Counted from the first letter of the stretch, positions 34,824 to 44,226 are shown. The stretch: 62,884 nucleotides of DNA from Streptomyces sp. NRRL F-4489 (GCF_001509485.1 NZ_LLZI01000228.1:1-62884); one strand, 5' to 3'. Notes: generated by a model from the sequence alone, not told the origin. Numbers and translations are program-made.

Positions 34824-35711
34824 ATGTACCTGTCCCCACGCCCCGTGCGTCTCGCCGTCTGCGCCACCGCTGTCCTCTTCGCCGCGGCGGTCGGCTGCGC
34901 ACCGCAGGACGCCTCCCCCGGCGGTCAGCGGGCCGGCGGGCCGGCGCCGGGCGAGCGGAACTGCGCGCCCGGCCGACTGGCCACCGTGGAGTCCGGGAAG
35001 CTGACCGTCGGCACCGACAAGCCCGCCTACGCGCCGTGGTTCGCCGACGACGACCCGGCCAGCGGCAAGGGCTACGAGTCGGCGGTCGCCTACGCGGTGG
35101 CCAAGCGGCTGGGCTACGGCAAGGACGCCGTGCGCTGGCGGACCGTACCGTTCAACAGCGCCTTCGCGCCCGGCGCCAAGACCTTCGACTTCGATATCAA
35201 CCAGGTGTCCATCAGCGCCTCCCGCAAGCAGGCGGTGGCGTTCTCCTCCGGCTACTACGACGTGCGGCAGGCGGTGGTCGCGCGCAAGGGCACCGCGGCG
35301 GCCCGCGCCCGCAGCGCCGCCGACCTCAAGGACGCCAAACTCGGCGCGCAGGTGGGCACCACCAGCCTCGACATCGTCAACGACACCATCCGGCCCCGCC
35401 AGGCCCCAGCGGTCTTCCAGAAGAACGACCTGGCCAAGTCCGCGCTGGAGAACGGCCAGGTGGACGCGATCGTGGTCGATCTGCCGACCGCGTTCTACAT
35501 CACCGGAGCGGAGCTGAAGGACGCCGTGGTGGTCGGGCAGTTCACCCAGCAGGGCCCGGCCACCGAGCAGTTCGGGCTGGTGCTGGACAAGGAGAGCCGG
35601 ATCACCGGCTGCGTCACGGCGGCGGTGGACGCGCTGCGCCGCGACGGCACACTGGCCGCGCTGGAGAAGCGGTGGCTGGCCGACGCGGTCGACGTCCCGG
35701 TGCTCAAGTGA
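34824..35711 (+). CDS. Polar amino-acid ABC transporter substrate-binding lipoprotein
   Basis: 295 aa. A lipoprotein signal with lipobox AVGC (about residues 22-25) is followed by an SBP_bac_3 domain: LTVGTDKPAYAPWF, GYESAVAYAVAKRLGYG, FDFDINQVSISASRKQAVAFS and LGAQVGTTSLDIVND. It captures a polar amino acid outside the membrane for the permease and ATPase encoded downstream. The stop overlaps the permease start. Confidence 0.9.
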   Translation: MYLSPRPVRLAVCATAVLFAAAVGCAPQDASPGGQRAGGPAPGERNCAPGRLATVESGKLTVGTDKPAYAPWFADDDPASGKGYESAVAYAVAKRLGYGKDAVRWRTVPFNSAFAPGAKTFDFDINQVSISASRKQAVAFSSGYYDVRQAVVARKGTAAARARSAADLKDAKLGAQVGTTSLDIVNDTIRPRQAPAVFQKNDLAKSALENGQVDAIVVDLPTAFYITGAELKDAVVVGQFTQQGPATEQFGLVLDKESRITGCVTAAVDALRRDGTLAALEKRWLADAVDVPVLK

Positions 35712-36637
35712 CGTACCGGGCAGGGAAGATGGCGGAACGGGCAGTGCGGGTGGAAGCAGAAGTAGCGGCCGGGGCGCCGGCGGGGGACGACGGGTATGTG
35801 CCGTCCGCGCGGCGGATCGAGCGGGAGCGGTACAAGCGGGCCCGGGCGCGCCGGGCCACCGCGATCGCCGCGCTGAGCACGCTGGTCACCGGGGCGGTGC
35901 TGTTCTTCGTGATCACCGCGGCGCCCGGCTGGCCGCGGACCCGGGAGACGTTCTTCAGCGCCGCGTACGCGCGGATGGCGCTGCCGAAGGTGCTGGAGGG
36001 GCTGCTGCTGAACCTGCGGCTGCTGGTGGTCTGCGGCGCCGCGGTGCTGGTGATCGGGCTGCTGCTGGCGGTGGCGCGGACGCTGCGCGGGCCGGTGTTC
36101 TTCCCGCTGCGGGCGCTGGCCACCGCCTACACCGACTTCTTCCGCGGCATGCCGCTGATCATCTGCCTGCTGATGGTGGTGTTCGGGGTGCCCGCGCTGC
36201 GGCTCCAGGGCGTGACCACCGACCCGGTGGTGCTGGGCGGCGCGGCGCTGGTGCTGACGTACTCGGCGTACGTCGCGGAGGTCTTCCGGGCCGGGATCGA
36301 GTCGGTGCACCCCTCGCAGCGGGCCGCGGCCCGGTCGCTGGGGCTCTCCAGCGGGCAGACGCTGCGCTTCGTGGTGCTGCCGCAGGCGGTGCGGCGGGTG
36401 GTGCCGCCGCTGCTGAACGACCTGGTCTCGCTCCAGAAGGACACCGGGCTGGTGTCCATCGCGGGCGCGGTGGACGCGGTGTACGCGGCGCAGATCATCG
36501 CCGGCAAGGAGTTCAACTACACGCCGTACGTGGTCGCCGGGCTGGTCTTCGTCGCGCTGACGATCCCGATGACCCGCTTCACCGACTGGGTCACCGCCCG
36601 GATGGACCGCCGGCGCGCCCAGGGAGGGACGGTATGA
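35708..36637 (+). CDS. Amino-acid ABC transporter permease
   Basis: 309 aa with about five membrane spans. The HisM-type EAA loop is ARSLGLSSGQTLRFVVLPQA, and FFRGMPLIICLLMVVFG is typical of the polar amino-acid family. The ~50-residue charged N-terminus is cytoplasmic. The GTG at 35708 overlaps the upstream stop (GTGA); ATG at 35729 is an alternative. It forms the channel of the three-gene importer. Confidence 0.9.
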   Translation: MTYRAGKMAERAVRVEAEVAAGAPAGDDGYVPSARRIERERYKRARARRATAIAALSTLVTGAVLFFVITAAPGWPRTRETFFSAAYARMALPKVLEGLLLNLRLLVVCGAAVLVIGLLLAVARTLRGPVFFPLRALATAYTDFFRGMPLIICLLMVVFGVPALRLQGVTTDPVVLGGAALVLTYSAYVAEVFRAGIESVHPSQRAAARSLGLSSGQTLRFVVLPQAVRRVVPPLLNDLVSLQKDTGLVSIAGAVDAVYAAQIIAGKEFNYTPYVVAGLVFVALTIPMTRFTDWVTARMDRRRAQGGTV

Positions 36638-37473
36638 CGCGCCCGGGGAAGGACGGTATGAGCACGACGGACGGCACCGCGGTGGCGAGCGCCGGGGGCC
36701 CGGCGGCCGGGGACGGTGACGGCGGGCCGGTGCTGCGCCTGGAGGCGGTGCGCAAGACGTACGGGCGCGGCCGCACGGTCGTCCTGCGGGACGTGGATCT
36801 CGAGGTCGCCCCGCACACCGTGACGGCGCTGATCGGCGCGTCCGGCTCGGGGAAGTCCACGCTGCTGCGGTGCGCGAACCTCCTGGAGGAGATCGACGAC
36901 GGCGCGATCTTCCTGGACGGCGAGGAGATCACCGACCCGCGGGCCGACGCGGACGCGGTGCGCCGCCGGATCGGCGTGGTCTTCCAGGCGTACAACCTCT
37001 TCCCGCACATGAGCGTGCTGGACAACATCACGCTGGCGCCGCGCCGGGTGCACGGGGTGGCGCGCGCCGAGGCCGAGGAGCGGGCCCGCGCGCTGCTGGA
37101 CCGGCTGGGCCTGGGCGGCCGGGCCGGGGAGTATCCCGACCGGCTCAGCGGCGGCCAGCAGCAGCGGGTGGCGATCGCCCGGGCGCTGGCCGGGCGGCCC
37201 CGGCTGCTGCTGCTCGACGAGATCACCGCGGCGCTCGACCCGGAGCTGGTCGGGGAGGTGCTGCGGGTCGTCCGGGACCTCAAGGAGGAGGGGATGACGA
37301 TGGTGCTCGCCACCCATGAGATGGGGTTCGCCCGGGAGGTCGCCGACCAGGTGTGCTTCCTGGACGGCGGGGTGGTGCTGGAGCGCGGCACACCGGCGGA
37401 GGTCTTCGGCGCGCCGCGGCAGGCCCGGACCCGGCAGTTCCTCCAGCGGATCACCGAGGCCGGGCGGCTGTAG
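36634..37473 (+). CDS. Amino-acid ABC transporter ATP-binding protein
   Basis: About 279 aa. Walker A is GASGSGKST, the Q-loop VVFQAYNLFPH, the signature LSGGQQQR and Walker B LLLLDEITAALD, ending in the H-loop ATHEMGFARE, the polar amino-acid GlnQ/HisP type. The ATG at 36634 overlaps the permease stop (ATGA); a second ATG at 36658 would drop eight residues. It powers the importer. Confidence 0.93.
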   Translation: MTRPGKDGMSTTDGTAVASAGGPAAGDGDGGPVLRLEAVRKTYGRGRTVVLRDVDLEVAPHTVTALIGASGSGKSTLLRCANLLEEIDDGAIFLDGEEITDPRADADAVRRRIGVVFQAYNLFPHMSVLDNITLAPRRVHGVARAEAEERARALLDRLGLGGRAGEYPDRLSGGQQQRVAIARALAGRPRLLLLDEITAALDPELVGEVLRVVRDLKEEGMTMVLATHEMGFAREVADQVCFLDGGVVLERGTPAEVFGAPRQARTRQFLQRITEAGRL

Positions 37474-37485
37474 CGGGGCGGCGGG

Positions 37486-38019
37486 TCAGCCGAGCGGTTT
37501 GACCAGCAGCTCGAACTCCAGGTCGGCGCGCTGCGGGATGCCGAACCGCTCGTCACCGTACGGGAACGGGGTGAACTGGCCGGTGCGGCGGTAGCCCCGG
37601 CGCTCGTACCAGGCGATCAGCTCGGCGCGCTGCCGGATGACGGTCATCCGCATCTCGGGGGCGCCGAACGCGGTGAGCGCGGTCCGCTCGGCCTCGGCGA
37701 GGATCACCTTGCCCAGGCCGCCGCCCTGGAGGTCGGGGCGGACCGCGAACATCCCGAAGTAGGCGTGGTCGCCGCGGTGCTCGAGCTGGCAGCAGGCGAT
37801 CAGTTCGCCGTCCCGCTCCGCGATCAGCAGCCGGCCGCTGTCGTTGGCGACGACCGCGGCGACGCCGTCCGCGTCCGTCCGCTGCCCGGCCAGCAGATCC
37901 GCCTCGGTGGTCCACCCGGCCCGGCTGGCGTCGCCGCGGTAGGCCGATTCCACCAGCGCGACGAGGGCGGGGACGTCCGCCTCGGTGGCGGTGCGGAAGG
38001 TCGGCGGTGCGGTCAGCAT
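37486..38019 (-). CDS. GNAT family N-acetyltransferase
   Basis: 177 aa. The acetyl-CoA motif A is MFAVRPDLQGGGLGKVILAEAERTA (pyrophosphate loop QGGGLG), with WYERRGYRRTG as the C-terminal motif. It acetylates an unknown amine. The ATG at 38019 (MLTAPPTFRT) is chosen. It ends 12 bp from the convergent ABC ATPase. Confidence 0.85.
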   Translation of the reverse strand: MLTAPPTFRTATEADVPALVALVESAYRGDASRAGWTTEADLLAGQRTDADGVAAVVANDSGRLLIAERDGELIACCQLEHRGDHAYFGMFAVRPDLQGGGLGKVILAEAERTALTAFGAPEMRMTVIRQRAELIAWYERRGYRRTGQFTPFPYGDERFGIPQRADLEFELLVKPLG

Positions 38020-38198
38020 GGCGGGCGGGTCCTCTCGGCGGAACGGCGGCACGGCGGTGGCTCTGCCCGAGGCTAACAAGCGGGCGGGGGCGGGGGCAGG
38101 CCGGCGGCGGCGGACGGCCGGCGGGCCGGTGCGCCGTGTCCCGTGTGCGCCGTGTCCCTGGGCCGGGCGCCCCGTTCCGGCGGCGTAGGGTCCGTGCC

Positions 38199-38585
38199 AT
38201 GGTGCAGGTACTGAGCAGCAGGGTGCTCCTGCGGCCGGCGGATCCGGAGCGGTCGCGGAGGTTCTACGGCGAGACGCTGGGGCTGGCGGTGTACCGCGAA
38301 TTCGGTACGGGTCCGGAGCGCGGCACGGTCTACTTCCTCGGCGGCGGCTTCCTGGAGGTCTCCGGGCGGTCCTCGGACGCCCCGACGCCGACCCTCCAGC
38401 TGTGGCTCCAGGTGCCGGACGCGGCCCGGGCGCACGAGGAGCTGGCCGGGTGCGGGGTGGAGGTGCTGCGGCCGCCGGTGCGCGAGCCGTGGGGGCTGAT
38501 CGAGATGTGGATCGCCGACCCGGACGGGCACCGGATCGTGCTGACCGAGGTCCCCGCCGACCATCCGCTGCGCTACCGGCCCTGA
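38199..38585 (+). CDS. VOC family (glyoxalase/dioxygenase-like) protein
   Basis: 128 aa, one vicinal-oxygen-chelate module: VLLRPADPERSRRFYGETLG, YFLGGGFLEVSG and the late IEMWIADPDGHRIVLTEV. The final Glu is present, but the first metal-ligand position is Leu/Arg rather than His, so it may not be a metal dioxygenase. TAGGGT sits 7 bases before the ATG, suggesting a leaderless transcript. Confidence 0.8.
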   Translation: MVQVLSSRVLLRPADPERSRRFYGETLGLAVYREFGTGPERGTVYFLGGGFLEVSGRSSDAPTPTLQLWLQVPDAARAHEELAGCGVEVLRPPVREPWGLIEMWIADPDGHRIVLTEVPADHPLRYRP

Positions 38586-38739
38586 GCGTGGCGGTGTCCT
38601 GAACCGGGCGGTGGCCGGGGCCGGGTGCGGTGGCCGGGGCCGCGCCCGGCCGGCCCGCGCGCCGGAGTGCGTCCGGTGCAACTCCGGTCTGCGCGGCGGT
38701 AACTGGTGGTCACCGCCCGGGGTCGCTAGCGTCACGGCC

Positions 38740-40329
38740 ATGACCACTTCCCAACTCCCCCACGGCGGGGAGCACTTCGACGTCGTCATCGCGGGCGGCG
38801 GTCCGGTCGGCCTGCTGCTGGCGGCGGAGCTGCGGCTGCACGGCGTCCCGGTCCTCGTCCTGGAGCAGGGCCGGCCCGGCGACGGCGAACCCCGCACCCT
38901 GGCCCTGCACGCCCGGACGCTGGAGACCCTGGACCGGCGCGGTCTGCTGGCGGATTTCGTCCGGGCGCAGGAGAGCCTGCCGGGCCTGGCGGACCACCGG
39001 CGGGCGCTGGACGACGGTGCCGCGCGCGGCCACTTCGCCGGGCTGTACCGCCTCGGCCGGCACACCGGCCCGCGGACCGAGCAGCCGCACGGGATCGCGC
39101 TCCCCCACCACGTCCTCCGGGAACTGCTGGCCCGGCGGGCCGGGGAACTCGGGGCGGTGGTCCGGTACGGGCACGAGGTGACCGGGCTGGCGCAGGACGA
39201 GCACGGCGTCACCGTCCACGTACGGACCCCGGACGGCGAGACCACCGTGCGCGGGGGCTTCCTCGTCGGGTGCGACGGCGGGCGCAGCGCGGTCCGCAAG
39301 GGCGCCGGGATCGACTTCCCCGGTACCGGACCGTCGCTGGTGTGCCGGATGGGCCGGGGCGCGATCGAGGTGCACGGCGGCGGGGAGCTGCCGGCCGGGT
39401 GGCGGCGCACGGACAGCGGGTGGTTCATGCGGATGCCGGACGGGCGGATAGCCGTGAGCGAATGGGGCGTTCCGGAGGACCTGGAGGGCCCCGCGACCGC
39501 GGACGAACTGGCCGGGGCCATCGAGCGGGTGACCGGGCAGCGGATCACCCTCACCGACGTCGATTTCGTCACCCGCTTCACCGACAGCGCCCGCCAGGCG
39601 AGCCGGTACCGCGCGGGGCGGGTGCTGCTGGCCGGGGACGCCGCGCACATCCACTACCCGGCCGGCGGCCAGGGCGCCAACCTCGGCCTCCAGGACGCCG
39701 TCAACCTGGGGTGGAAGCTGGCCGCGGAGTGCCGCGGCGGGGCGCCGGCGGGGCTGCTGGACAGCTACGGCGCGGAACGCCATCCGGTCGCGGCCCGGGT
39801 GCTGGAGAACACCCGCGCGCAGGTCGCCCTGATGCGGCCCGGCCCGCAGGTGGACGCGTTGCGCGCGCTGTTCCTGGAGCTGATGGCGATGGACGAGGTG
39901 AACCAGTACCTCAGCGACATCATCCACGCCACCGGCATCCGCTACGAGCCCGCGCCGGGCAGCCATCCGCTGGCCGGTTCGTTCGCCCGCGACCTGCCGC
40001 TGACCACGGCGTCCGGCCCGACCCGGCTGGCCGAACTGCTGCGGAGGGGGCGGCCGTTGCTGGTGGTCTTCGACGGCCCGGGTAGCGAGGGGAGTGATGC
40101 GCCGGCCGCCGCGGCGGGGTGGGCGGACCGGGTCGGGATCGTCCGCGCCGCGGCCGAGGATCCGTACGCGGCGGCTCTGCTGGTCCGCCCGGACGGCTAT
40201 CTGGCCTGGGCGAGCGACGGGCCGGTGGATCCCGGGGCGGTGCGGGCGGCGCTGACGGCGTGGTGCGGGGCGGAGGGCGGCGGCGCGGAGCGGACCGGGA
40301 CGGAGGCCGAGGAGGCGCGGGCGGTCTGA
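38740..40329 (+). CDS. FAD-dependent aromatic monooxygenase
   Basis: 529 aa, class A flavoprotein hydroxylase. FDVVIAGGGPVGLLLAAELRL (Rossmann), the DG motif GCDGGRSAVRKGAGIDF, and GRVLLAGDAAHIHYPAGGQGANLG (second FAD motif) are clear. A C-terminal thioredoxin-like domain follows, as in PheA/RdmE/rifampicin monooxygenase relatives. It hydroxylates an aromatic substrate with NAD(P)H and O2. The ATG at 38740 is preceded by TAGCGT, and by the palindrome CGGTAAC-TGGTG-GTCACCG, a candidate operator. No partner genes adjoin it, so the substrate is unknown. Confidence 0.88.
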   Translation: MTTSQLPHGGEHFDVVIAGGGPVGLLLAAELRLHGVPVLVLEQGRPGDGEPRTLALHARTLETLDRRGLLADFVRAQESLPGLADHRRALDDGAARGHFAGLYRLGRHTGPRTEQPHGIALPHHVLRELLARRAGELGAVVRYGHEVTGLAQDEHGVTVHVRTPDGETTVRGGFLVGCDGGRSAVRKGAGIDFPGTGPSLVCRMGRGAIEVHGGGELPAGWRRTDSGWFMRMPDGRIAVSEWGVPEDLEGPATADELAGAIERVTGQRITLTDVDFVTRFTDSARQASRYRAGRVLLAGDAAHIHYPAGGQGANLGLQDAVNLGWKLAAECRGGAPAGLLDSYGAERHPVAARVLENTRAQVALMRPGPQVDALRALFLELMAMDEVNQYLSDIIHATGIRYEPAPGSHPLAGSFARDLPLTTASGPTRLAELLRRGRPLLVVFDGPGSEGSDAPAAAAGWADRVGIVRAAAEDPYAAALLVRPDGYLAWASDGPVDPGAVRAALTAWCGAEGGGAERTGTEAEEARAV

Positions 40330-40496
40330 GCGTGCGCGCCGGGGCGGGGGGCGGCGCCCGCCTCCGCTCCGCGCTCGGGCGGCGCCCTGGTCCGCTCTGC
40401 GCTCCCCGAGTGCGTCCGTGCGCTCCCGTGTGCCCCACCCGCGGCCGGGCATCCTGCGGTTGCCCACCGTCCGTACGGTCCGGGAGGTGTCCTGGC

Positions 40497-41102
40497 GTGC
40501 ACACACCGCCGCTGGTCGGCTGGCTCCTGGTGGCGCTGTGCGCGGCCACCGGCGGCTACTGCCTGTCCCGTACGCGCACCGGCCCCGCCGCCCAGCGGGT
40601 GACGGCCCGCGGCGAGGCGCTGATGGCGCTGGGGATGGCGGTGATGGCGCTGCCCGCCTCGGTGGTGGTACTGCCCGGGTGGTCGGCGTGGGCGTTCACC
40701 GCGGTGTTCGGCGCGGCGGCGCTGTGGGCGCTGCTCCGGCGCCATCTGCACCACGCGGTGGGCGCCCTGGCGATGGTCTACATGGCGCTCGCCATGGGCG
40801 ACATGGAGGGGATGGGAGGGACGGAAGGGATGGAAGGGATGGGCGCGGTCAGCGGCATGAGCGGCATGCCGGGCATGGTCCACTCCGCGCCGGCCGGGGT
40901 GCCGGTGCTGACCGGGCTGCTGCTCGCGTACTACACGGTGTACGTGCTGGCGGCGGGGGTCCGGCTGGCGCCGGTGGGCGACGGGGTGGCGGCCGGGAGC
41001 GCGGCGGCCGGCGGCGCCTGGTCCGCCGGGACGCCGGTCGTGCTGAGGGCGTGCCAAGTCGCCATGGGCCTGGGCATGCTGGCGATGCTCACGGCGCTCT
41101 GA
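40497..41102 (+). CDS. DUF5134 family membrane protein with methionine-rich loop
   Basis: 201 aa with about five membrane spans (VGWLLVALCAATGGY, ALMALGMAVMALPASVVVL and others). Between spans is a ~30-residue Met/Gly/Glu loop (MGDMEGMGGTEGMEGMG, SGMSGMPGM). Such runs resemble copper(I)-binding Met motifs; this is inference. The GTG at 40497 follows GGAGGT. It precedes an M56 peptidase by 180 bp, a recurrent actinobacterial pairing of unknown function. Confidence 0.75.
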   Translation: MHTPPLVGWLLVALCAATGGYCLSRTRTGPAAQRVTARGEALMALGMAVMALPASVVVLPGWSAWAFTAVFGAAALWALLRRHLHHAVGALAMVYMALAMGDMEGMGGTEGMEGMGAVSGMSGMPGMVHSAPAGVPVLTGLLLAYYTVYVLAAGVRLAPVGDGVAAGSAAAGGAWSAGTPVVLRACQVAMGLGMLAMLTAL

Positions 41103-41133
41103 AGGCCCTGCGAGGGCGCGCCGAAGGCGCCCT

Positions 41134-41185
41134 GCGGCGTATCGGGCACCTCACCGAAGGCACTCCGCGGCGTATCGGGCACCTC
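41134..41185 (+). repeat. 19-bp direct repeat, 33-bp period
   Basis: GCGGCGTATCGGGCACCTC occurs at 41134-41152 and 41167-41185, with similar flanks (CCGAAGGC before each), between the DUF5134 and M56 genes. It could be a pair of same-face binding sites. Confidence 0.6.
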
Positions 41186-41282
41186 GCCCACCGCCCCGTT
41201 CACACCTCGGCCTCCCGTGGCGTGCGTCACATCGCCCGCGGGACCGTACCAACGGGTAGCCGGGCGCTCATAGGCTGGCGCC

Positions 41283-42236
41283 ATGATGGTCCCCCTCACG
41301 CTGATGATCCTCGGCGTGCTGGCCGCGGCGACGGGGCCGCGCCTGATGGCCCGCGCGGACTGGCCCGACCGGGAGCCGGTGCTGGCCCTGTGGGTGTGGC
41401 AGTGCGTGGTCGCCGGTGTCCTGCTGTGCTGTGCGCTCGCCATGGCGCTGAGCGCGGCGGCCGCCTGGGAGGCGGTCCGCAGCCCGGTGTTCGGCTTCGC
41501 GCCGCGGGTGGTCGTCGAGGCGTACGCGCTCAATACGTACGGGCCGTGGGCCGGTGTGCTGGCGCTGCTGCTGGCGGCCGGGGGCGCCTGGACGGCGGTG
41601 GCGCTGACCCGCGAGGTGCGGGCGGCGCGGTCCCGCCGGCGGCGGCGCCGGGCCGAACTGCGCCGCCGTTCGCCGCTGCTGCCCGGTGAGGATCCGCGCG
41701 GGGGCCGCCTGGTGGTCCTGGAGGGCGACCGGCCCGAGGCGTGGTGGCTGCGCCAGCCCTCGCCCCAACTGGTCGTCACCACCTCGGCGTTGCGGCGCCT
41801 GAGGGGCCGTCAGCTCGATGCGCTGATCGCGCACGAGCAGGGCCACGTCCGGGCCCGGCACGACGTCCTGCTGCACTGCGCGTCGGCGCTGGCCGACGGC
41901 TTCCCGCAGATCCCGGTCTTCGCCGCGTTCCGCGATCAGGTGCACCGGCTGGTCGAGATGGCCGCCGACGATGTCGCCTCGCGCCGCTTCGGCCGGCTGA
42001 CCATCGCCCTGGCGCTGGTCGAACTCAACGAGGACAGCGGGGTGTTCGGGCCGTGCCCGCCGCAGCTCGCGCAGGTCCCGCAGCGGGTGGACCGGCTGCT
42101 GGCCCCGGGCACCCGCCTCACGCCCGGCCGCCGCCTGCGGATGACCGCCTGCGCTCTGCTGCTGCCCGCCCTGCCCCTGCTGATCACCTTCGGCCCGGGG
42201 CTGAGCGCGCTGACCGGATCCGGCGCGGCGCGCTGA
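41283..42236 (+). CDS. M56 family membrane metallopeptidase
   Basis: 317 aa. ALIAHEQGHVRARHD contains the zinc motif HEQGH between membrane spans (N-terminal LILGVLAAATG, VWQCVVAGVLLCCALAMAL, VLALLLAAGGAWTAVAL; C-terminal LLLPALPLLITFG). M56 proteins are BlaR1/MecR1-like sensors or peptidases. No BlaI repressor is adjacent. TAGGCT lies 6 bases before the ATG, suggesting leaderless expression. Confidence 0.88.
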   Translation: MMVPLTLMILGVLAAATGPRLMARADWPDREPVLALWVWQCVVAGVLLCCALAMALSAAAAWEAVRSPVFGFAPRVVVEAYALNTYGPWAGVLALLLAAGGAWTAVALTREVRAARSRRRRRRAELRRRSPLLPGEDPRGGRLVVLEGDRPEAWWLRQPSPQLVVTTSALRRLRGRQLDALIAHEQGHVRARHDVLLHCASALADGFPQIPVFAAFRDQVHRLVEMAADDVASRRFGRLTIALALVELNEDSGVFGPCPPQLAQVPQRVDRLLAPGTRLTPGRRLRMTACALLLPALPLLITFGPGLSALTGSGAAR

Positions 42237-42327
42237 CCCCGACCGGGCCGGCGGCGCGCTGTCCTGATCCGTTCCGGCGCGGTGACGCGCTCTGCCGCGG
42301 CCGTACGGGACGCGCCACCATGGCGGC

Positions 42328-43194
42328 ATGACGACGATCAACGGCAACGGCGACGGCACCAGTGGCGGACCGGCCCACGACCCGGCCCACGGCTCGTCCG
42401 GCGATCCCGGCGGCGATCCGTCCGGCGGTCCGGCCGACCGCCGCTTCTCCGGCGTCCTCTTCGACTTCTCCGGGACGCTGCTGCGCATCGAGTCCGCCGA
42501 GTCCTGGCTCCGCGCGTCCCTGGCCGCCTTCCACGCCGTCCCCGGTACGCCGCCGTGCCCGCTCACCGACGCTGCCATCGCCGGCCTGGCCGCCGCGCTG
42601 GAACGGGCCGGGGCCCTGCCCGGCGGCGCCCCGCCGGCCGTCCTCCCGGACCGGCTCGCCGCCCTCTGGGAGGCCCGGGACCGCGACGGCCGCCACCACC
42701 GCGCCCTCTACACCGGACTGGCCCGCCAAGTCCCGCTGCCGCACCCGGAGTTGTACGACCCGCCGGGAGCGGCCCGCTCGCTCCACGACATCCTCTACGA
42801 CCGCCATATGGCACCGGAGGCGTGGATTCCGTACCCCGACGCCGCCGAAGTGCTGACCGCCCTCCACCGGCACGGCCTCCGCACCGGCGTGCTCAGCAAC
42901 ATCGGCTGGGACCTCCGCCCGGTGCTGCGCGCCCACGGCCTCGACCACCACCTCTCCGCCTGCGTCCTGTCGTACGAGCACGGGATGACGAAGCCGGACC
43001 CGCGGCTGTTCGCGCTGGCCTGCGAGGAGTTGGGGGCGGCCCCGGAGCGGGTGCTGATGGTCGGCGACGACCGCCGGGCGGACGGCGGCGCCACCGCGAT
43101 CGGCTGTGCGTACTTCCCGGTCGAGCATCTGCCCGCCCACCGGCGGCCGGACGGGCTGCGGCCGGTGCTGGGGGTGGTGGGGGCGGCGGGGTGA
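42328..43194 (+). CDS. HAD family hydrolase with altered motif I
   Basis: 288 aa. Motif I reads LFDFSGTLL: the nucleophile Asp is present but the acid/base Asp (normally DxD) is Ser. Motif II is GVLSNIGWD, motif III KPDPRLF and motif IV MVGDDRRADGG. The cap domain is ~120 residues. HADs without the second Asp are often dehalogenase-like or act on other leaving groups. The first ~40 residues are Gly/Asp-rich. Substrate unknown. Confidence 0.82.
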   Translation: MTTINGNGDGTSGGPAHDPAHGSSGDPGGDPSGGPADRRFSGVLFDFSGTLLRIESAESWLRASLAAFHAVPGTPPCPLTDAAIAGLAAALERAGALPGGAPPAVLPDRLAALWEARDRDGRHHRALYTGLARQVPLPHPELYDPPGAARSLHDILYDRHMAPEAWIPYPDAAEVLTALHRHGLRTGVLSNIGWDLRPVLRAHGLDHHLSACVLSYEHGMTKPDPRLFALACEELGAAPERVLMVGDDRRADGGATAIGCAYFPVEHLPAHRRPDGLRPVLGVVGAAG

Positions 43195-43385
43195 CATAGC
43201 CCGGTGGCCCGGTGGCGGGCGGCCGGTGGCAGCGACGGCCCAGCGCTGACCCGGCGTCCGGCGTCCGCTCCCCCGGCGGCATGATTGCTGCTGCTCCGGC
43301 GCGGGGTCGCGGCCCCGCGCCGCCGCGTACCGCACCGTCGTACCGCCGCGCCCCGCCGGCGCGCACCGAGAAGGAGGCCGCCCGT

Positions 43386-44177
43386 ATGCCGCCCACCGCC
43401 GCCCCCGGGCCGTATCTCGACGCCCTGTTCTCCCTGGCCGGCCGCCGGGCGCTGGTGACCGGGGGCAGTTCCGGTATCGGGCGGGCGATCGCGGAGGCGC
43501 TGGCCGGTGCCGGGGCGGCCGTCGTCCTGATGGCGCGGCGGCCGGACCCGCTGCGGACCGCCGCCGAGGAGCTGCGGGCGGCGGGCCGCACCGCCGACTG
43601 GGTCGCCGCCGACCTGGGCGACCGGGCCGCCCTGTGGGCCGGCGCCGACGAGGTGGCGCGCCGCTTCGGCGAGCCGGACATCCTCGTCAACGCCGCCGGG
43701 GTCAACCCCCGCCCGCCGATGGGTGAGTTGACCACCGAGGAGTGGGACCGCACCCTGGCGGTCAACCTCCACGCGCCGTTCCTGCTCGGCCAGCGCTTCG
43801 GGCCCGGGATGGCGGAGCGCGGCTGGGGGCGGATCCTGCACCTCGCCTCGCAGCAGGCGGTCCGGGCGTTCGGGAACAGCGGCGCCTACGGGGTGTCCAA
43901 GGCCGGGCTGGCGGGACTCACCCGCTCCCAGGCCGAGGCGTGGTCCCGGCACGGCGTGAGCGTCAACGCCCTGGCGCCCGGCTTCGTCCACACGCCGCTG
44001 AACGAGGCGGTCTTCGCCGACCCGGTGCGCGCCGAGGCGATGGCCCGGCGGACGATGGCCGGCCGCAACGGCGAAGCGGACGACTTCGCCGCGGCCGCCG
44101 TCTTCCTCGCCGGCCCGGGCGCGGCGTATGTGACCGGCCAGACGCTGTTCGTGGACGGCGGCTTCTCGGTGACGTGA
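43386..44177 (+). CDS. SDR family oxidoreductase
   Basis: 263 aa classical SDR. RRALVTGGSSGIGRAIAEAL binds the cofactor, ILVNAAGVNP is the NAG-like motif, and HLASQQAVRAFGNSGAYGVSK gives Ser, Tyr and Lys of the catalytic triad; VNALAPGFVHTPL follows. The ending VTGQTLFVDGGFSV is typical of FabG/gluconate dehydrogenase types. GAAGGAGG sets the ATG at 43386. It is convergent with the decarboxylase. Confidence 0.9.
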   Translation: MPPTAAPGPYLDALFSLAGRRALVTGGSSGIGRAIAEALAGAGAAVVLMARRPDPLRTAAEELRAAGRTADWVAADLGDRAALWAGADEVARRFGEPDILVNAAGVNPRPPMGELTTEEWDRTLAVNLHAPFLLGQRFGPGMAERGWGRILHLASQQAVRAFGNSGAYGVSKAGLAGLTRSQAEAWSRHGVSVNALAPGFVHTPLNEAVFADPVRAEAMARRTMAGRNGEADDFAAAAVFLAGPGAAYVTGQTLFVDGGFSVT

Positions 44178-44226
44178 GGCGGGGGCGCCGGGGGCCCGGA
44201 CCTGCGACCGCCCGGCCGTGCGGCCG

